Below are positions 18,435 through 27,158 of a stretch of 64,000 nucleotides of DNA, piece after piece. The translations under genes and the position numbers were made by a program. A model generated the notes under the pieces. That model searched no databases. It saw only the letters and a list, made by a program, of their open reading frames with translations, and was not told where the DNA came from. The first letter of the stretch is position 1. Each line of letters starts with the position of its first letter. The stretch spans positions 124,001 through 188,000 of the forward strand of contig NZ_BNJG01000005.1 in assembly GCF_016587375.1 (NCBI RefSeq), in the 5' to 3' direction. Source of the DNA: Ktedonobacter robiniae (GTDB lineage Bacteria; Chloroflexota; Ktedonobacteria; Ktedonobacterales; Ktedonobacteraceae).

Positions 18435-19139
18435 TTAAGCTGCTCTGCGGTAGTTGTGGTGTAAGCCACCCAACACAGGAATGGCGCTCACCTGGTTCGG
18501 TGGGTTTGGGAGAGGAGTAGATGGAATCGATGGATCAGGAATTCGCTGTCCCAGCCCTTGATGCGGTCGAGCCTGGTTGAAGTACACGACATACGCTTTG
18601 AGAAGGCGGTACAGCTGCTTTTCCTGGAAGATCAGGAAGTGATCCAGGCATTCTCGTCTCACACTTCCCAGAAAGCGTTCACAGATGGCATTCGCTTGTG
18701 GGGTTCGATACGGCGTTCGAAGGACTTTGATGCGGCTTGTGGTTGCTACTCGTGCGAATTCCGGCCCGAATTTGCGATCATTATCCCGGATCAGATAATT
18801 TGGCGCGTGTCCATAGGGAGTCGCTTCTCGCAACTGTTGCGCTACCCAGGGATCGCTGGGAGAGCGCGTCACATTGACATGAATGACCTTTCTCGATTGC
18901 AACTCGATGATGAAGAACGCAAAAAGCGGGCGGAAGAAGAGGTCGGGGACCTGAAGGAAATCGCAAGCCCATATTTCTGCCGCATGGTTGCGCAGGAGCG
19001 TTTTCCAGGTCTGTCCACTCAGCCTTTTGCGGCGGATAGGTCTCATATATTTCTGAATCGTGCGTTTACTCACTCGAATATCGAGCTTGAGAAGCTCACC
19101 GAGAATACGTTCCGCTCCCCAGAGCCGATTGTTTGCGGC
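18435..19139 (-). pseudogene. Integrase-core transposase, C-terminal part (split by IS6)
   Basis: This part encodes the rve integrase core of an IS3/IS481-like transposase: IWACDFLQVPDLFFRPLFAFFIIEL carries the first Asp, NYLIRDNDRKFGPEFARVA the second, and TPYRTPQANAICERFLGSVRRECLDHFL the Glu, followed by YVVYFNQARPHQGLGQRIP. The frame enters from the IS6 junction (AANNRLWGAERILGELL). Together with 19976-20397 it forms one continuous 372-codon gene when the insertion and one target duplicate are removed. Confidence 0.88.
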
Positions 19140-19975
19140 GGTTATGTTGCAAGAATAAAGCTGATCTGTTAGAGTGGGGAGATAAAGAGGAGAAGAGGAC
19201 CCCTATGACAGAGCAACACCCGTTCAAATGGCGTCATTTCCAGGCCGACCTCATTCTCTTGTGCGTCAGATGGTAGCTGAGCGGATAGCGCGGGTACCGT
19301 GATCTCGAAGAAATGATGCTGGAACGTGGTTTGCAGGTGGACCATACGACGATCTATCGCTGGGTTCAGCGGTATGCCCCTGAGCTTGAACGGCGGTGCC
19401 GTCCCCATGTAACGTCCACAACTGATTCTTGGCGTGTTGATGAGACCTACATCAAAGTGAAAAAAGAGTGGGTCTCCCTGTATCGAGCGGTCGATTCACA
19501 GGGGAAGACGCTCGACTTCGTGCTCAGTCCGACCAGAGATGGGCAAGCAGCTAGACACTTCTTGCTCAAAACCCTCGCCGCCTCTCATACGCGTTCGCCA
19601 CGGGTCATCAACGTCGACAAAAACGCTGCCTATCCCAAAGCCTTCAACGAACTCAAGGCAGCAGGATACATCCTCGAAAGCGGTGAATTGCGACAAGTGA
19701 AATACCTCAACAATCTCATCGAACAAGACCATCAGTTCATCAAACGGCTGACGAAGCCAGGGATGGGCTTTTTCTCCTTTGCGACAGCATGGCACACTTT
19801 ACAGGGATACGAGGTGATGAATATGATGAGGAAGGGACAAGTGCAAGGCGTGGCAAAAGGTGATGTGAGAGGTCAGGTTGCCCTGGTTGCCAAACTGTTT
19901 GGGATAGCAATCTAAGACAGATTGAGAGACCCACTCACGCTCTTCTTTGGCGCTCAGATTTTTTGCAACAGAACC
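19140..19975 (+). mobile_element. IS6-family element with perfect 8-bp target duplication
   Basis: The 836-bp element begins GGTTATGTTGCAA and ends with the complement of GGTTCTGTTGCAA, so its ends are imperfect terminal inverted repeats. TTTGCGGC occurs immediately outside both ends (19132-19139, 19976-19983), an 8-bp duplication as expected for IS6. Joining the flanks across one copy restores an integrase gene in frame, which proves the insertion boundaries. Confidence 0.95.
19205..19915 (+). pseudogene. IS6-family transposase with two early stops
   Basis: Read from ATG 19205, the frame gives the zinc/HTH start (PFKWRHFQADLILLCVRW), then TAG codons at positions 24 and 28. It then continues without interruption through the whole DDE domain: WRVDETYIKVK (D), INVDKNAAYPKAF (D) and NLIEQDHQFIKR (E). 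A product restarting at ATG 19313 would keep the catalytic triad but lack the DNA-binding start. The clean target duplication suggests the element moved before the stops arose, or was moved in trans. Confidence 0.88.
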
Positions 19976-20397
19976 TTTGCGGCCATCTCCTTGATCAAGC
20001 TGATCGTCTCGGACGAGAGCTTCGGCTTTCTCTCATGCACCTTCGATTTGCGCTTCCAGTACAGACGGAAAAGCTCGCGGTGCCAGCGGAGGAGCGTCTC
20101 TGGCTGGACAAGGAAAAGCGCCTGTTTCCAGGTTCGGACCATCCTGGCAAGGAGCACTAAAAGAAGCCGATCCGTCTTCCGATAGGTCGGTCGCTTGACC
20201 TGACGATGCAGAATGATCAGTTGTTGTCGCAAGAGCGCATTTTCAGCCAAAAGTTTGGCTTTGCTGCGCGTCAGATCGGCGAACGTGCCGAGTACAAAGG
20301 AAGTTGTCGACGGTTTAATCCAACGCAAAACATGTTCTTGAAGCGTATGGAAGCAAAAAGAGACACGTTGCTTGATCGAGGAAAAGAGACGCAGCAC
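19976..20397 (-). pseudogene. Integrase-core transposase, N-terminal part (split by IS6)
   Basis: From ATG 20397 the protein has an N-terminal helical region with LTRSKAKLLAENALLRQQLIILHRQVKR, a leucine-rich coiled coil and helix-turn-helix linker typical of this integrase family, then TLLRWHRELFRLYWKRKSK and SSETISLIKEMAA. It is cut at the IS6 insertion; codon phase matches the C-terminal part at 19139. Confidence 0.85.
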
Positions 20398-20465
20398 AAA
20401 TAGAAACCTCTTCTTTGTGAGAACGGCGTATGGTCGGAGGGCATACGTAGAATATCCCCTGCTGA

Positions 20466-21584
20466 TTGTACACGCATCCCACGTGCTTTGACAAGAAAGC
20501 TCACTCCATCATATATAACAGTCCGATTTATCGAACGGATGTCCCAAGTAGCCAGCACACGTATCAGCAAGCCATGGCCAGCGTTCCGCCAGAGGCGCAC
20601 ATCTGGCGGGCCCGCCTGTACTGGAAAAGAGCCGCAACATGGACGTATTCCTTTGCGCTCAATCATGATCCCTTTTACCTCAGGAGCCTCCAGGAGTTTG
20701 AGGAAGCAGAACATATCTTAACGCGGGTAGCCGATCCAGCAAACCCAGCCTGGCGAGATGAATGGCTGGCGCTCCAGTTTGCTCGTATCTGGAGAGGATC
20801 GACGGACGACATACAAGCCGCGCTTGAAAAGGCCCGTCCCGTCGTCGAGCAGCATGGGACGCAGGAACAACGCAAGTTGCTCGCAGAGTCAGTCGGCATA
20901 TCCAACGCCATTCGCGATCGCTTTGTGATCCCGGCAAGCCGGGTGGACACCTGGCGCGCAACCATCGCGGCACTGGAACCGACAGACAACGAGGCCCAGC
21001 GCGGGATCGACCTTGCTGTGCTTGGCATTGGGCTGGTGTGCGCTGCCCAGTTCGACGAGGCTGAGGAACAGCTCTTCCAGGCGTTACGCTTAGGAGTGCG
21101 CACAGGGAATACCTGGGTACAAAACAATTGCTTGACGTTTTTGCCGTTTGTCTTCAGAGGACGCGGACAGGTGGAAGAGATGCGTCGTATCCTCGCTCAG
21201 GCTCAGTCCATAGGCATTGCGCCATACAATCGGATTTTTTCAGGGCATGCTGCCTGGATAGCCTGGCGTGAGGGTAATCTGGCCCTAACTGAGACCTGTG
21301 GTCGCGAGTCACTCCAAGAAGAGCGATCCCAGCAGATCAGGCCTAATCCATTTCTCTGGGTGGGAAGATGACCACTCATTGGTGTGGCCCTGGCCCAGGG
21401 CCAGATCTCCGTCGCCATGAACGACGTGCGTCGGCTTTTCGATCCAACCCAGCAACCGCCTCGTGAACCATTGGACGCGCTCCTCGAAGCAGCCTTGCAC
21501 GCCTGGGATGCTGGAGAACAGGAGGAGGCACATCTTCTCCTTCAGCAGATGTTGCCTCTCGCGGAGCAGATGGGCTATCTCTAA
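20466..21584 (+). pseudogene. TPR region of a large ATPase/regulator, N-terminally truncated, one stop
   Basis: The sequence is helical and rich in TPR-like pairs (FEEAEHILTRVADPANPAWRDEW, ALGIGLVCAAQFDEAEEQLFQAL, GQVEEMRRILAQAQSIG), as in the C-terminal sensor half of ATP-binding regulators common in this class. It reads through to WVGR, meets a single TGA at 21369-21371, and resumes in the same frame (GVALAQGQISVAMNDVRRLFD) to the natural end at 21584. No ATPase domain remains upstream, so this is a remnant. Confidence 0.6.
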
Positions 21585-21624
21585 ACCCTTGGTGAAACGA
21601 AGGCCCTATAGGCAGGATGACGGT

Positions 21625-21689
21625 GCGTTTTGTCCTTAGAGCGACGCTTGTACATAGTAGGTGTAAGAGTTACTCTAAGGACAAAACGC
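21625..21689. terminator. 17-bp perfect inverted repeat between convergent genes
   Basis: 21625-21641 and 21673-21689 are perfect complements (GCGTTTTGTCCTTAGAG arm) with a 31-nt loop. The repeat sits between the ends of the plus-strand TPR remnant and the minus-strand esterase, and could serve as a bidirectional terminator. The long loop and absence of a strong T tract leave other origins open, such as a small repeat element. Confidence 0.45.
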
Positions 21690-21701
21690 CGAGAAAGGCG
21701 G

Positions 21702-23324
21702 TCAGCCCGCGAGGGTTCTGCTGAAGAAACCAACAATCATTTGTACGAGTGTAGCGGGACTGGGCTGCTCAGTCTGGTTGGGGGTGGGCACAGCCAGACC
21801 GTGACTATCGTGCTGAATCATGACCAGCGTGACGGGGACGCCAGCTGCTTGCAATCGCTTCGCCATATCCTGGGAGTGGTGCGGCGCGATAAACCAGTCG
21901 TCGGTGCCATGCAGGATCAGGAAAGGCGGATCGCCCTGCGCGACGTGGTATGCCGGACTCGCGTTGCGCAACTGCGCTGTGGTAGCATGCCCCACGAGGA
22001 GGGAAGCCCACCACGGCGAACCACTGAAGTTCGACAGGTCGGTGGGTCCCCACATATCGACCACGGCCTGCACGCTGCTCGACTGATTCTGGTACTGGCC
22101 CACATCATAGGTTTTGTCCGACCCAAGAGTGCCGAGCATGGCGCTAATATATCCGCCCTGGCTGGGGCCGTAGACGCCAATACGGTGCGGATCGAGACCC
22201 AGTGCGCTCGCGTGGGCGCGCAAGAAGCGCACGGCACATTTGGCCTCCCTGACCTGCTCCCCCACGTTGTCAAGCGGGACTAGGCCGTAATCAATCGAGC
22301 CGACGATGAAGCCGCGACCCAGTAGGTTTGTGCGGAGCTGTGCGAAGTACATCCCATCCAATGATCCGTCTTCCAGGATCCGAGAACCGACAAGCGTCTC
22401 GCCGCCGTGAATGTAGAAAACCATTGGCGCAGGATGAGGCACCCCAGCCGAAGGCTCAGAGATGTCCATGGCAAGCGGACTGCCATTGGAGCTGTTGCAA
22501 TACGTGAGGGTCGCTGTCTGGCCGGCGGGAACGCTAACTGATGCCGATGTGGAGAGCCAGGCCGTATCTATGGCGCTCACACCTCCACCCCAGGTCAGCA
22601 ATCCAAGCACCAGGAGCGCCGGGAGCAAGATGAACGTCGTTCGCCACGCTCCTTTCGTCCTCATCCGCAAAGGCCGAATGAACTGACGCAGGATCAGGAA
22701 CACCGCCAGCAATCCAACGACAGGCAAGAAGAAGTACTGTATGCTCGAGAAGACTCCAGGAACCAAGAAGAAAACGACAAGAGCGACAGACTTGAGCACT
22801 CTCCATATCAGAAGGCCAAGCAGAAGCAGGCGAGGTAACCAGGAGAAGGTAATGCGCCACATTCTGGGAGCCGTACTCCAGGTGCGTCCACAATGGCAGA
22901 GGAAGAAGACGGCCGAGCTTCCTTCCACAAAAGGGATATAGAGATCTGGCACGCCCAGCGTCTCGGGCCGCCATATGTTAAAGCCATCAAGGAGCCCGAA
23001 AGCGTGTGCGATGATCCAGGTCAGCAGCCCAACTCCTTCGACCACTCCCGCAGCGAGCAGAAGACGACGTGCAGGAACTCCCATGGCAGTAAGAGCCGCA
23101 ACTGCCTGAACGATGGTAAAGCCAACCAGGAGGACCGCCAGGAGTGCAGAGGGTGGCAACTGGTTCAACACAGCGACAACGTGCATAACGGCAGCGCTCA
23201 CCGTAAGGAGAACTGCCCAATAGAGGAGCGCCCCACGTTTGAGACGGTGTGCCATAAACCAGCTTGTTCGAGTTTCTGTCCCATGGGTAATCATATCCTG
23301 TGTTTTTCTTGTTTGTACACTCAT
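21702..23324 (-). CDS. Membrane-anchored alpha/beta hydrolase (esterase/lipase)
   Basis: A 540-aa protein with a long N-terminal membrane domain of about seven to eight hydrophobic segments, followed by an exported esterase domain. The oxyanion motif is YIHGGE, the nucleophile elbow is GPSQGG, the Asp lies in HGTDDWFIAP and the His in HDSHGL, as in BD-FAE/hormone-sensitive-lipase-like enzymes. LGLDPHRIGVYGPSQGG is a classic family block. Start 23324 was chosen because AGAAGGAAAAG precedes it and the residues upstream are not family-like. It probably hydrolyses carboxyl esters outside the membrane; the substrate is unknown. Confidence 0.88.
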   Translation of the reverse strand: MSVQTRKTQDMITHGTETRTSWFMAHRLKRGALLYWAVLLTVSAAVMHVVAVLNQLPPSALLAVLLVGFTIVQAVAALTAMGVPARRLLLAAGVVEGVGLLTWIIAHAFGLLDGFNIWRPETLGVPDLYIPFVEGSSAVFFLCHCGRTWSTAPRMWRITFSWLPRLLLLGLLIWRVLKSVALVVFFLVPGVFSSIQYFFLPVVGLLAVFLILRQFIRPLRMRTKGAWRTTFILLPALLVLGLLTWGGGVSAIDTAWLSTSASVSVPAGQTATLTYCNSSNGSPLAMDISEPSAGVPHPAPMVFYIHGGETLVGSRILEDGSLDGMYFAQLRTNLLGRGFIVGSIDYGLVPLDNVGEQVREAKCAVRFLRAHASALGLDPHRIGVYGPSQGGYISAMLGTLGSDKTYDVGQYQNQSSSVQAVVDMWGPTDLSNFSGSPWWASLLVGHATTAQLRNASPAYHVAQGDPPFLILHGTDDWFIAPHHSQDMAKRLQAAGVPVTLVMIQHDSHGLAVPTPNQTEQPSPATLVQMIVGFFSRTLAG

Positions 23325-23382
23325 ATCTACTTTTCCTTCTCTTAAGTATATTTGCCTGTTCGGCAAGCAGAGAGACAGCCTG

Positions 23383-23598
23383 TTACTGCTGTGGCTCCGG
23401 TTCGGAAGCTACCTCCGACAGCATCGTGAGGAGAAGAGGCTGAAGTTGCGCCCATGTGCGAAAGTAACGCACTTCTCCAGTGGTAAACAATTGGACTTTG
23501 CCTCTCCACTCAGTCTGTTCAGCATTGATCTCTTCTTCCCAAACTCGAATAGTAAAAAGATGAGAACGAGGGCGTGGATTCGGTTTCTCTATGCTCAT
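23383..23598 (-). CDS. Small conserved hypothetical protein
   Basis: 71 aa. The sequence has a compact pattern (RSHLFTIRVWEEEI, EWRGKVQLFTTGEVRYFRTW, L.PLLL.ML) that I recognise from similar short proteins in Ktedonobacteria, where a VW.E...EWRGKV.H..SGE..YFRDW consensus recurs. Its function is unknown. GGAGGGAG lies 4-11 nt before ATG 23598, which decides this start over the upstream ATG at 23658. It is just upstream of the esterase gene on the same strand but separated by its start region. Confidence 0.55.
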   Translation of the reverse strand: MSIEKPNPRPRSHLFTIRVWEEEINAEQTEWRGKVQLFTTGEVRYFRTWAQLQPLLLTMLSEVASEPEPQQ

Positions 23599-23850
23599 GC
23601 ACTCCCTCCAGGCATCATTTCCACAGAACACCTCTCTGGTCTTGCTGCGGATGGTCATGGTGCTGTTTATCTTAAGGGAAGTGTAGAATATGGAGCGTTC
23701 TTGAACCGTTCTGTTAAAGCGTTCTTTGAGAGGGATATCTGGAAGCGAGGAATGTTCCTTTTTCAGAGGAGATGGCGGAGAACCTATTTAAGAGAGGCTT
23801 GAAAGTGGGGGAAGCCATATTATCTACTGCGGGCTTGATTCACTATATGG

Positions 23851-23979
23851 GTGGAAATCGAGTCAGCCCAATCCTCTTCCATTGATAAAGATGGGTGTAG
23901 AGAACCTCACGATATAGAGGATATGCTGGGTGACATCCATGAGTTGTTGGAGAAGAAGGGTATAGCGGCTATCCTCTAA
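23851..23979 (+). CDS. Small ORF of the EPHDIED.L.DIHEL.EKKGIA family, copy 1
   Basis: A 42-codon frame, with GTG the only possible start, ends in EPHDIEDMLGDIHELLEKKG and stops at 23979. A second copy at 40859-40939 has 18 of 25 positions alike in this block and the same distance to a terminator. Codon-level conservation between two distant loci argues for translation or for duplication of a coding segment. The protein family is not known to me; it could be a peptide tail of a longer lost gene. Confidence 0.4.
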   Translation: MEIESAQSSSIDKDGCREPHDIEDMLGDIHELLEKKGIAAIL

Positions 23980-24003
23980 CAGAGTTCTAAGGGCCAGAGA
24001 GGT

Positions 24004-24041
24004 AAAGGTTGAAGTAAAACCATGTTACTTCAGCCTCTTTT
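24004..24041 (+). terminator. Intrinsic terminator downstream of small ORF copy 1
   Basis: The arm at 24004-24015 pairs with ACTTCAGCC at 24027-24035 (one G-T pair) and is followed by TCTTTT. It is the counterpart of the terminator at 40964-41001 behind copy 2. Confidence 0.7.
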
Positions 24042-24404
24042 GTGCTCTCTGGTTATAAATATTCTAATTGATAAAGTTCTTATGGTAAGTGACTTCGTCT
24101 TTCCCCCTTTAAGATATATCGTTTTCGCTAAATAAATGATGGTTCTCTTCGGTTCTCGACTTCCACCAAATGGGGGCAACTCCACATTCCCCTCCCATCG
24201 CAAGCGGCTTCTGGCCCAATTGCAGGGGCTGCGTTGGTAAAGTCTCGTTGTAATACTAGAACGTCGGTCAAGTAATACAGGAGAACAGTTCGAGATATCG
24301 GCACCCATATCTTTACACTGAGCATGGATTTCATGTATCAGATGGCGAAACGTTCATGCCTATGCAGACTTCCAGAGAACACACGCTCTGCAACCCGTGC
24401 TTTG

Positions 24405-24503
24405 TTACAGCAAGCCGAGTTCCCTGGCTTTCAGTACCGCCTGGGTCCGGTCGCGCACCCCGAGTTTGCCCAGGATGTTGCTGATCTCAGGCCATCTCAC
24501 GCC
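24405..24503 (-). pseudogene. LuxR-type HTH C-terminal scrap
   Basis: Thirty-two residues ending ILGKLGVRDRTQAVLKAREL correspond to the recognition helix and last helix of LuxR/MalT-type regulators. Everything upstream is missing. The region between 24042 and 24404 holds nothing else recognisable. Confidence 0.6.
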
Positions 24504-24529
24504 TTACGTTGTAAACCTCTCTCGCGAGC

Positions 24530-25366
24530 TCAAGAGGCCATCAACTGCTGAAGCTTTTCCAACGTGCCCGTTTGGGGAAGTGGGGTGTAGATCATAACTT
24601 TAAGTTCGGGCTGAGCTGGCACCTGCAAGGTCGTGTGCTCGAACATCAGACATCCTACCAATGGATGCTCTATAGTTTTATGAGCATCGGCTCTCCCACG
24701 TACATTGTGATGGGGCCACCACGCACGAAACTCTGGGCTTACACGTTGCAAATCAGTGATCAAACGTTTGAACCATTCCTCATCGGCATAACGTGCACTC
24801 TCAGCACGGAATTCCTCCATCACTTGCAATGCCACTTGCTCCCAAGTGGGCTCTTTGTTGAGAAGACGGATCTTTGGATCAGTAAAAATGCGCCAGATGA
24901 CATTATATTCATATGGAGGTGCCATCTCCGTCCGCAAAAAGATCTGTGAAGCCGTAGCATTCCAGGCGAGATAATTCCAACGGCGATCGATGATGTACGC
25001 TGGAGTAGGGGTGAGCGAATCAAGCACACGACGTAACGCGGGGCTTACCAGCTCATCGGATGTAGAGGTCTCGATGAGGTAGGGCTGATTGGCAAAGAAG
25101 AAAAGATGTTGCCGTTCGTCAGGCGTGAGCTGTAACGCATCGGCAATGCTCTGGAGCACCTCCCGTGACGGGTTCACATCGCGCCCTTGCTCCAACAGGG
25201 TATACCAGGAAACGCCCACATTCGCTCGCTCGGCTACCTCTTCTCGTCGCAATCCTGGGGTGCGGCGCCTCCCACCACGTATCAACCCAATCTCTTCAGG
25301 CGAAAGGCGCAGACGCCGCGTACGGAGAAAATCCGCAAAATCGTGTCTGCGTTGTTCGTCGCTCAT
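24530..25366 (-). CDS. XRE-family regulator with MmyB-like ligand-binding domain
   Basis: A 278-aa cytosolic regulator. The N-terminal helix-turn-helix (RTPGLRREEVAERANVGVSWYTLLEQGRDVNPS) is followed by the MmyB-like PAS-type domain (TPAYIIDRRWNYLAWNATAS, then WWPHHNVRG and HPLVGCLMFEHTTLQV). This arrangement is typical of regulators divergent from short-chain dehydrogenases or aldo/keto reductases, which they control in response to a small lipid-like ligand. Here a reductase scrap (25511) and an intact SDR (25756) lie divergently, consistent with that pattern. Confidence 0.9.
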   Translation of the reverse strand: MSDEQRRHDFADFLRTRRLRLSPEEIGLIRGGRRRTPGLRREEVAERANVGVSWYTLLEQGRDVNPSREVLQSIADALQLTPDERQHLFFFANQPYLIETSTSDELVSPALRRVLDSLTPTPAYIIDRRWNYLAWNATASQIFLRTEMAPPYEYNVIWRIFTDPKIRLLNKEPTWEQVALQVMEEFRAESARYADEEWFKRLITDLQRVSPEFRAWWPHHNVRGRADAHKTIEHPLVGCLMFEHTTLQVPAQPELKVMIYTPLPQTGTLEKLQQLMAS

Positions 25367-25510
25367 CGGCTTTCTTGCTCCTTATCCTATCAGTCTCCAT
25401 CATACGATAAAGAGACTCTGGTCCTCGTAGAACCTTCATGTGATACTCCTCTGTGTATCACATCTTGTGATGGTCGTCGTTTCGACAAGAGAAAGAGGAA
25501 CAGTAGTTCT

Positions 25511-25744
25511 ATGGGATCGCGTTCAGCGAATGACTCTCCTCATCTGTCGGCTACAGTGGCTGGAACCTTCACTATGGCCGAGGATCTGGTAGTCACGCGT
25601 ATGGGGTATGGCGCGATGCAGTTAGCTGGCCAGCACACTGGCTGTGCTGTTGCTGAACCATTCACTTTGTCATCATACAGCACCAACCCCCTGCTTGCAA
25701 GGGCTGAAGGTACCCCAGTGCTAGCAAACACTGTCAAAAGTTGA
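25511..25744 (+). pseudogene. Aldo/keto reductase N-terminal fragment
   Basis: AGTFTMAEDLVVTRMGYGAM is the first strand pair of an aldo/keto reductase ((AG)TF.I.GDL.V.RMGYGAMQL). After about 45 residues similarity ends and the frame runs through unrelated sequence to a stop. AGAGGA precedes ATG 25511. It probably marks a former target gene of the divergent XRE regulator that was mostly deleted. Confidence 0.65.
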
Positions 25745-25755
25745 GAGGAAATCAC

Positions 25756-26493
25756 ATGTCAGAGGGAAAAAAGACCGCACTCGTTACCGGAGCGAACAAA
25801 GGGATCGGTTTTGAGATCGCACGTCAGTTGGGCATCCAGGACATCACCATCCTTGTTGGTGTACGCGACTTGGACCGAGGAGAGGCCGCCATTCAGAAAT
25901 TGCGTGCCGAGAAGATAGACGCCACTGTCGTTCATCTCGACGTGACCGATCAAGCCAGCATTGATGCCGCCGCAGCCTTCATTGACCAGACCTATGGGCG
26001 GCTGGATATTCTGGTTAACAATGCGGCTATCGCCGTTCAAGAATGGAGCACTCCACCCAGTCAGCTCTCGTTTGAAGATTTGCAGAAGACTTTCGCCACC
26101 AATGTCTTCGGCGTCTTTGCTGTCACCAAAGCCATGCTCCCCCTGCTGCGCCACTCCCAGGCTGGGTGCATTGTAAATGTATCGAGCGAGATGGGTTCCC
26201 TAGATATCAACAGCGATGCCAACTCGTCCATTTCACGGATGCCACCCACTCTAGCCTACAATGCTTCCAAAACAGCCCTGAACGCTCTCACTGTCTTCTT
26301 CGCCAAAGAGCTGCAAGACACGCCCATCAAGGTCAACTCGGTCAGCCCTGGCTATGTCGCTACAGACCTGAACGGACACAGTGGCCATCTCACTACCGAG
26401 CAGGGTGCAAAAGCACCTATATCCTATGCCACCCTGCCAGCTGATGGACCTACTGGTGGTTTCTTTGGGGCCAATGGACAGATCGCTTGGTAG
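25756..26493 (+). CDS. Short-chain dehydrogenase/reductase
   Basis: A classical SDR of 245 aa with the cofactor loop TGANKGIG, NNAA (NNAG position), catalytic Ser in VNVSSEMG, YNASK (Tyr and Lys of the YxxxK motif) and SPGYVATDLN. The C-terminus (PTGGFFGANG) matches plant/bacterial carbonyl-reductase-like SDRs. It would reduce carbonyls with NAD(P)H in the cytosol. GAGAGGA lies 7-9 nt before ATG 25756. Probably regulated by the divergent XRE protein. Confidence 0.92.
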   Translation: MSEGKKTALVTGANKGIGFEIARQLGIQDITILVGVRDLDRGEAAIQKLRAEKIDATVVHLDVTDQASIDAAAAFIDQTYGRLDILVNNAAIAVQEWSTPPSQLSFEDLQKTFATNVFGVFAVTKAMLPLLRHSQAGCIVNVSSEMGSLDINSDANSSISRMPPTLAYNASKTALNALTVFFAKELQDTPIKVNSVSPGYVATDLNGHSGHLTTEQGAKAPISYATLPADGPTGGFFGANGQIAW

Positions 26494-26686
26494 CTTTCCG
26501 TGCGAGGCTTTCAAGCGTGATTGCGGGTTCACGGGACAAGAATTGCCGTTCTCATCTTTGATGGTGAAGCGGCAATTGCCTCCTTCAGCGCTCCCGTTTT
26601 GAAAATAAACCTCTGTTGCATAGTGTATTGAAGCAAGAGGCTATCCCCCGTGTTGTGTATTCTCTCTGGCAATGCTCACAGATTAC

Positions 26687-26848
26687 GGTATTGTCAACTT
26701 AAAAAAATTCGTTGATGAGCTTTCACCACGTCGATGCCACATCAACCAGAATTCTCGAGCAACCAAGGCAAGAAAAAGGGCGCAATCCCCACTTTGAGGC
26801 CTGTTTCTCTTCTATAAGCTCTACAATTTCAATGAAGTTGACAATACC
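26687..26848 (+). repeat. 162-bp MITE, copy 1
   Basis: Begins GGTATTGTCAACTT and ends with its exact complement. The internal sequence has no gene. By eye it is identical to 29437-29598 in the same orientation, and the two copies bracket the pseudokinase gene. No target duplication is visible. A partial, inverted and diverged copy is at 48041-48116. Confidence 0.9.
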
Positions 26849-26921
26849 AGCGAAGGCGTTGGCGCTTCGCGATGCGGAGATCGTCGCCGCTTTTGCAGGA
26901 GCGCAAGAAATTGTTGCATAA
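26849..26921 (+). pseudogene. C-terminal tail of a gene cut by the MITE
   Basis: Directly after the MITE an open frame (KALALRDAEIVAAFAGAQ) runs to TAA at 26919 and is followed 10 nt later by an intrinsic terminator. This looks like the last 24 codons of a gene whose body was lost. No family can be named. Confidence 0.3.
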
Positions 26922-26931
26922 ATCAGCACGC

Positions 26932-26969
26932 AAAAAGCCCCTCCACGGTTTTGCTGAGAAGGGCTTTTT
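26932..26969. terminator. Bidirectional intrinsic terminator
   Basis: AAAAAGCCC (26932-26940) pairs with GGGCTTTTT (26961-26969); A and T tracts on both sides allow termination in either direction. Confidence 0.75.
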
Positions 26970-27158
26970 GTTGTATAGAATGCGTAAATACAGAATATAA
27001 AAGCCTTTGACGCAATCTGACCGGAAAATGGCCGCTTCTTGTCCTGGTAGAAACTTCCTTTTCCTCGTAAGCTTCGGGGTAAGCAGACAACGTTTCAGGG
27101 AACATATTTATCTCGCATAAATTCGCATTTTAAAGACAAACGCCCGAAGGAAAGATGC

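Noticed and set aside
23240..23802. 187-codon plus-strand frame over the small hypothetical gene
   Set aside because: Overlaps two better supported minus-strand starts and shows no motif.
26712..26921. Open frames inside the MITE copies (also 29462-29656)
   Set aside because: They run through identical noncoding repeats and differ after the repeat ends; only the tail after 26848 looks protein-like.
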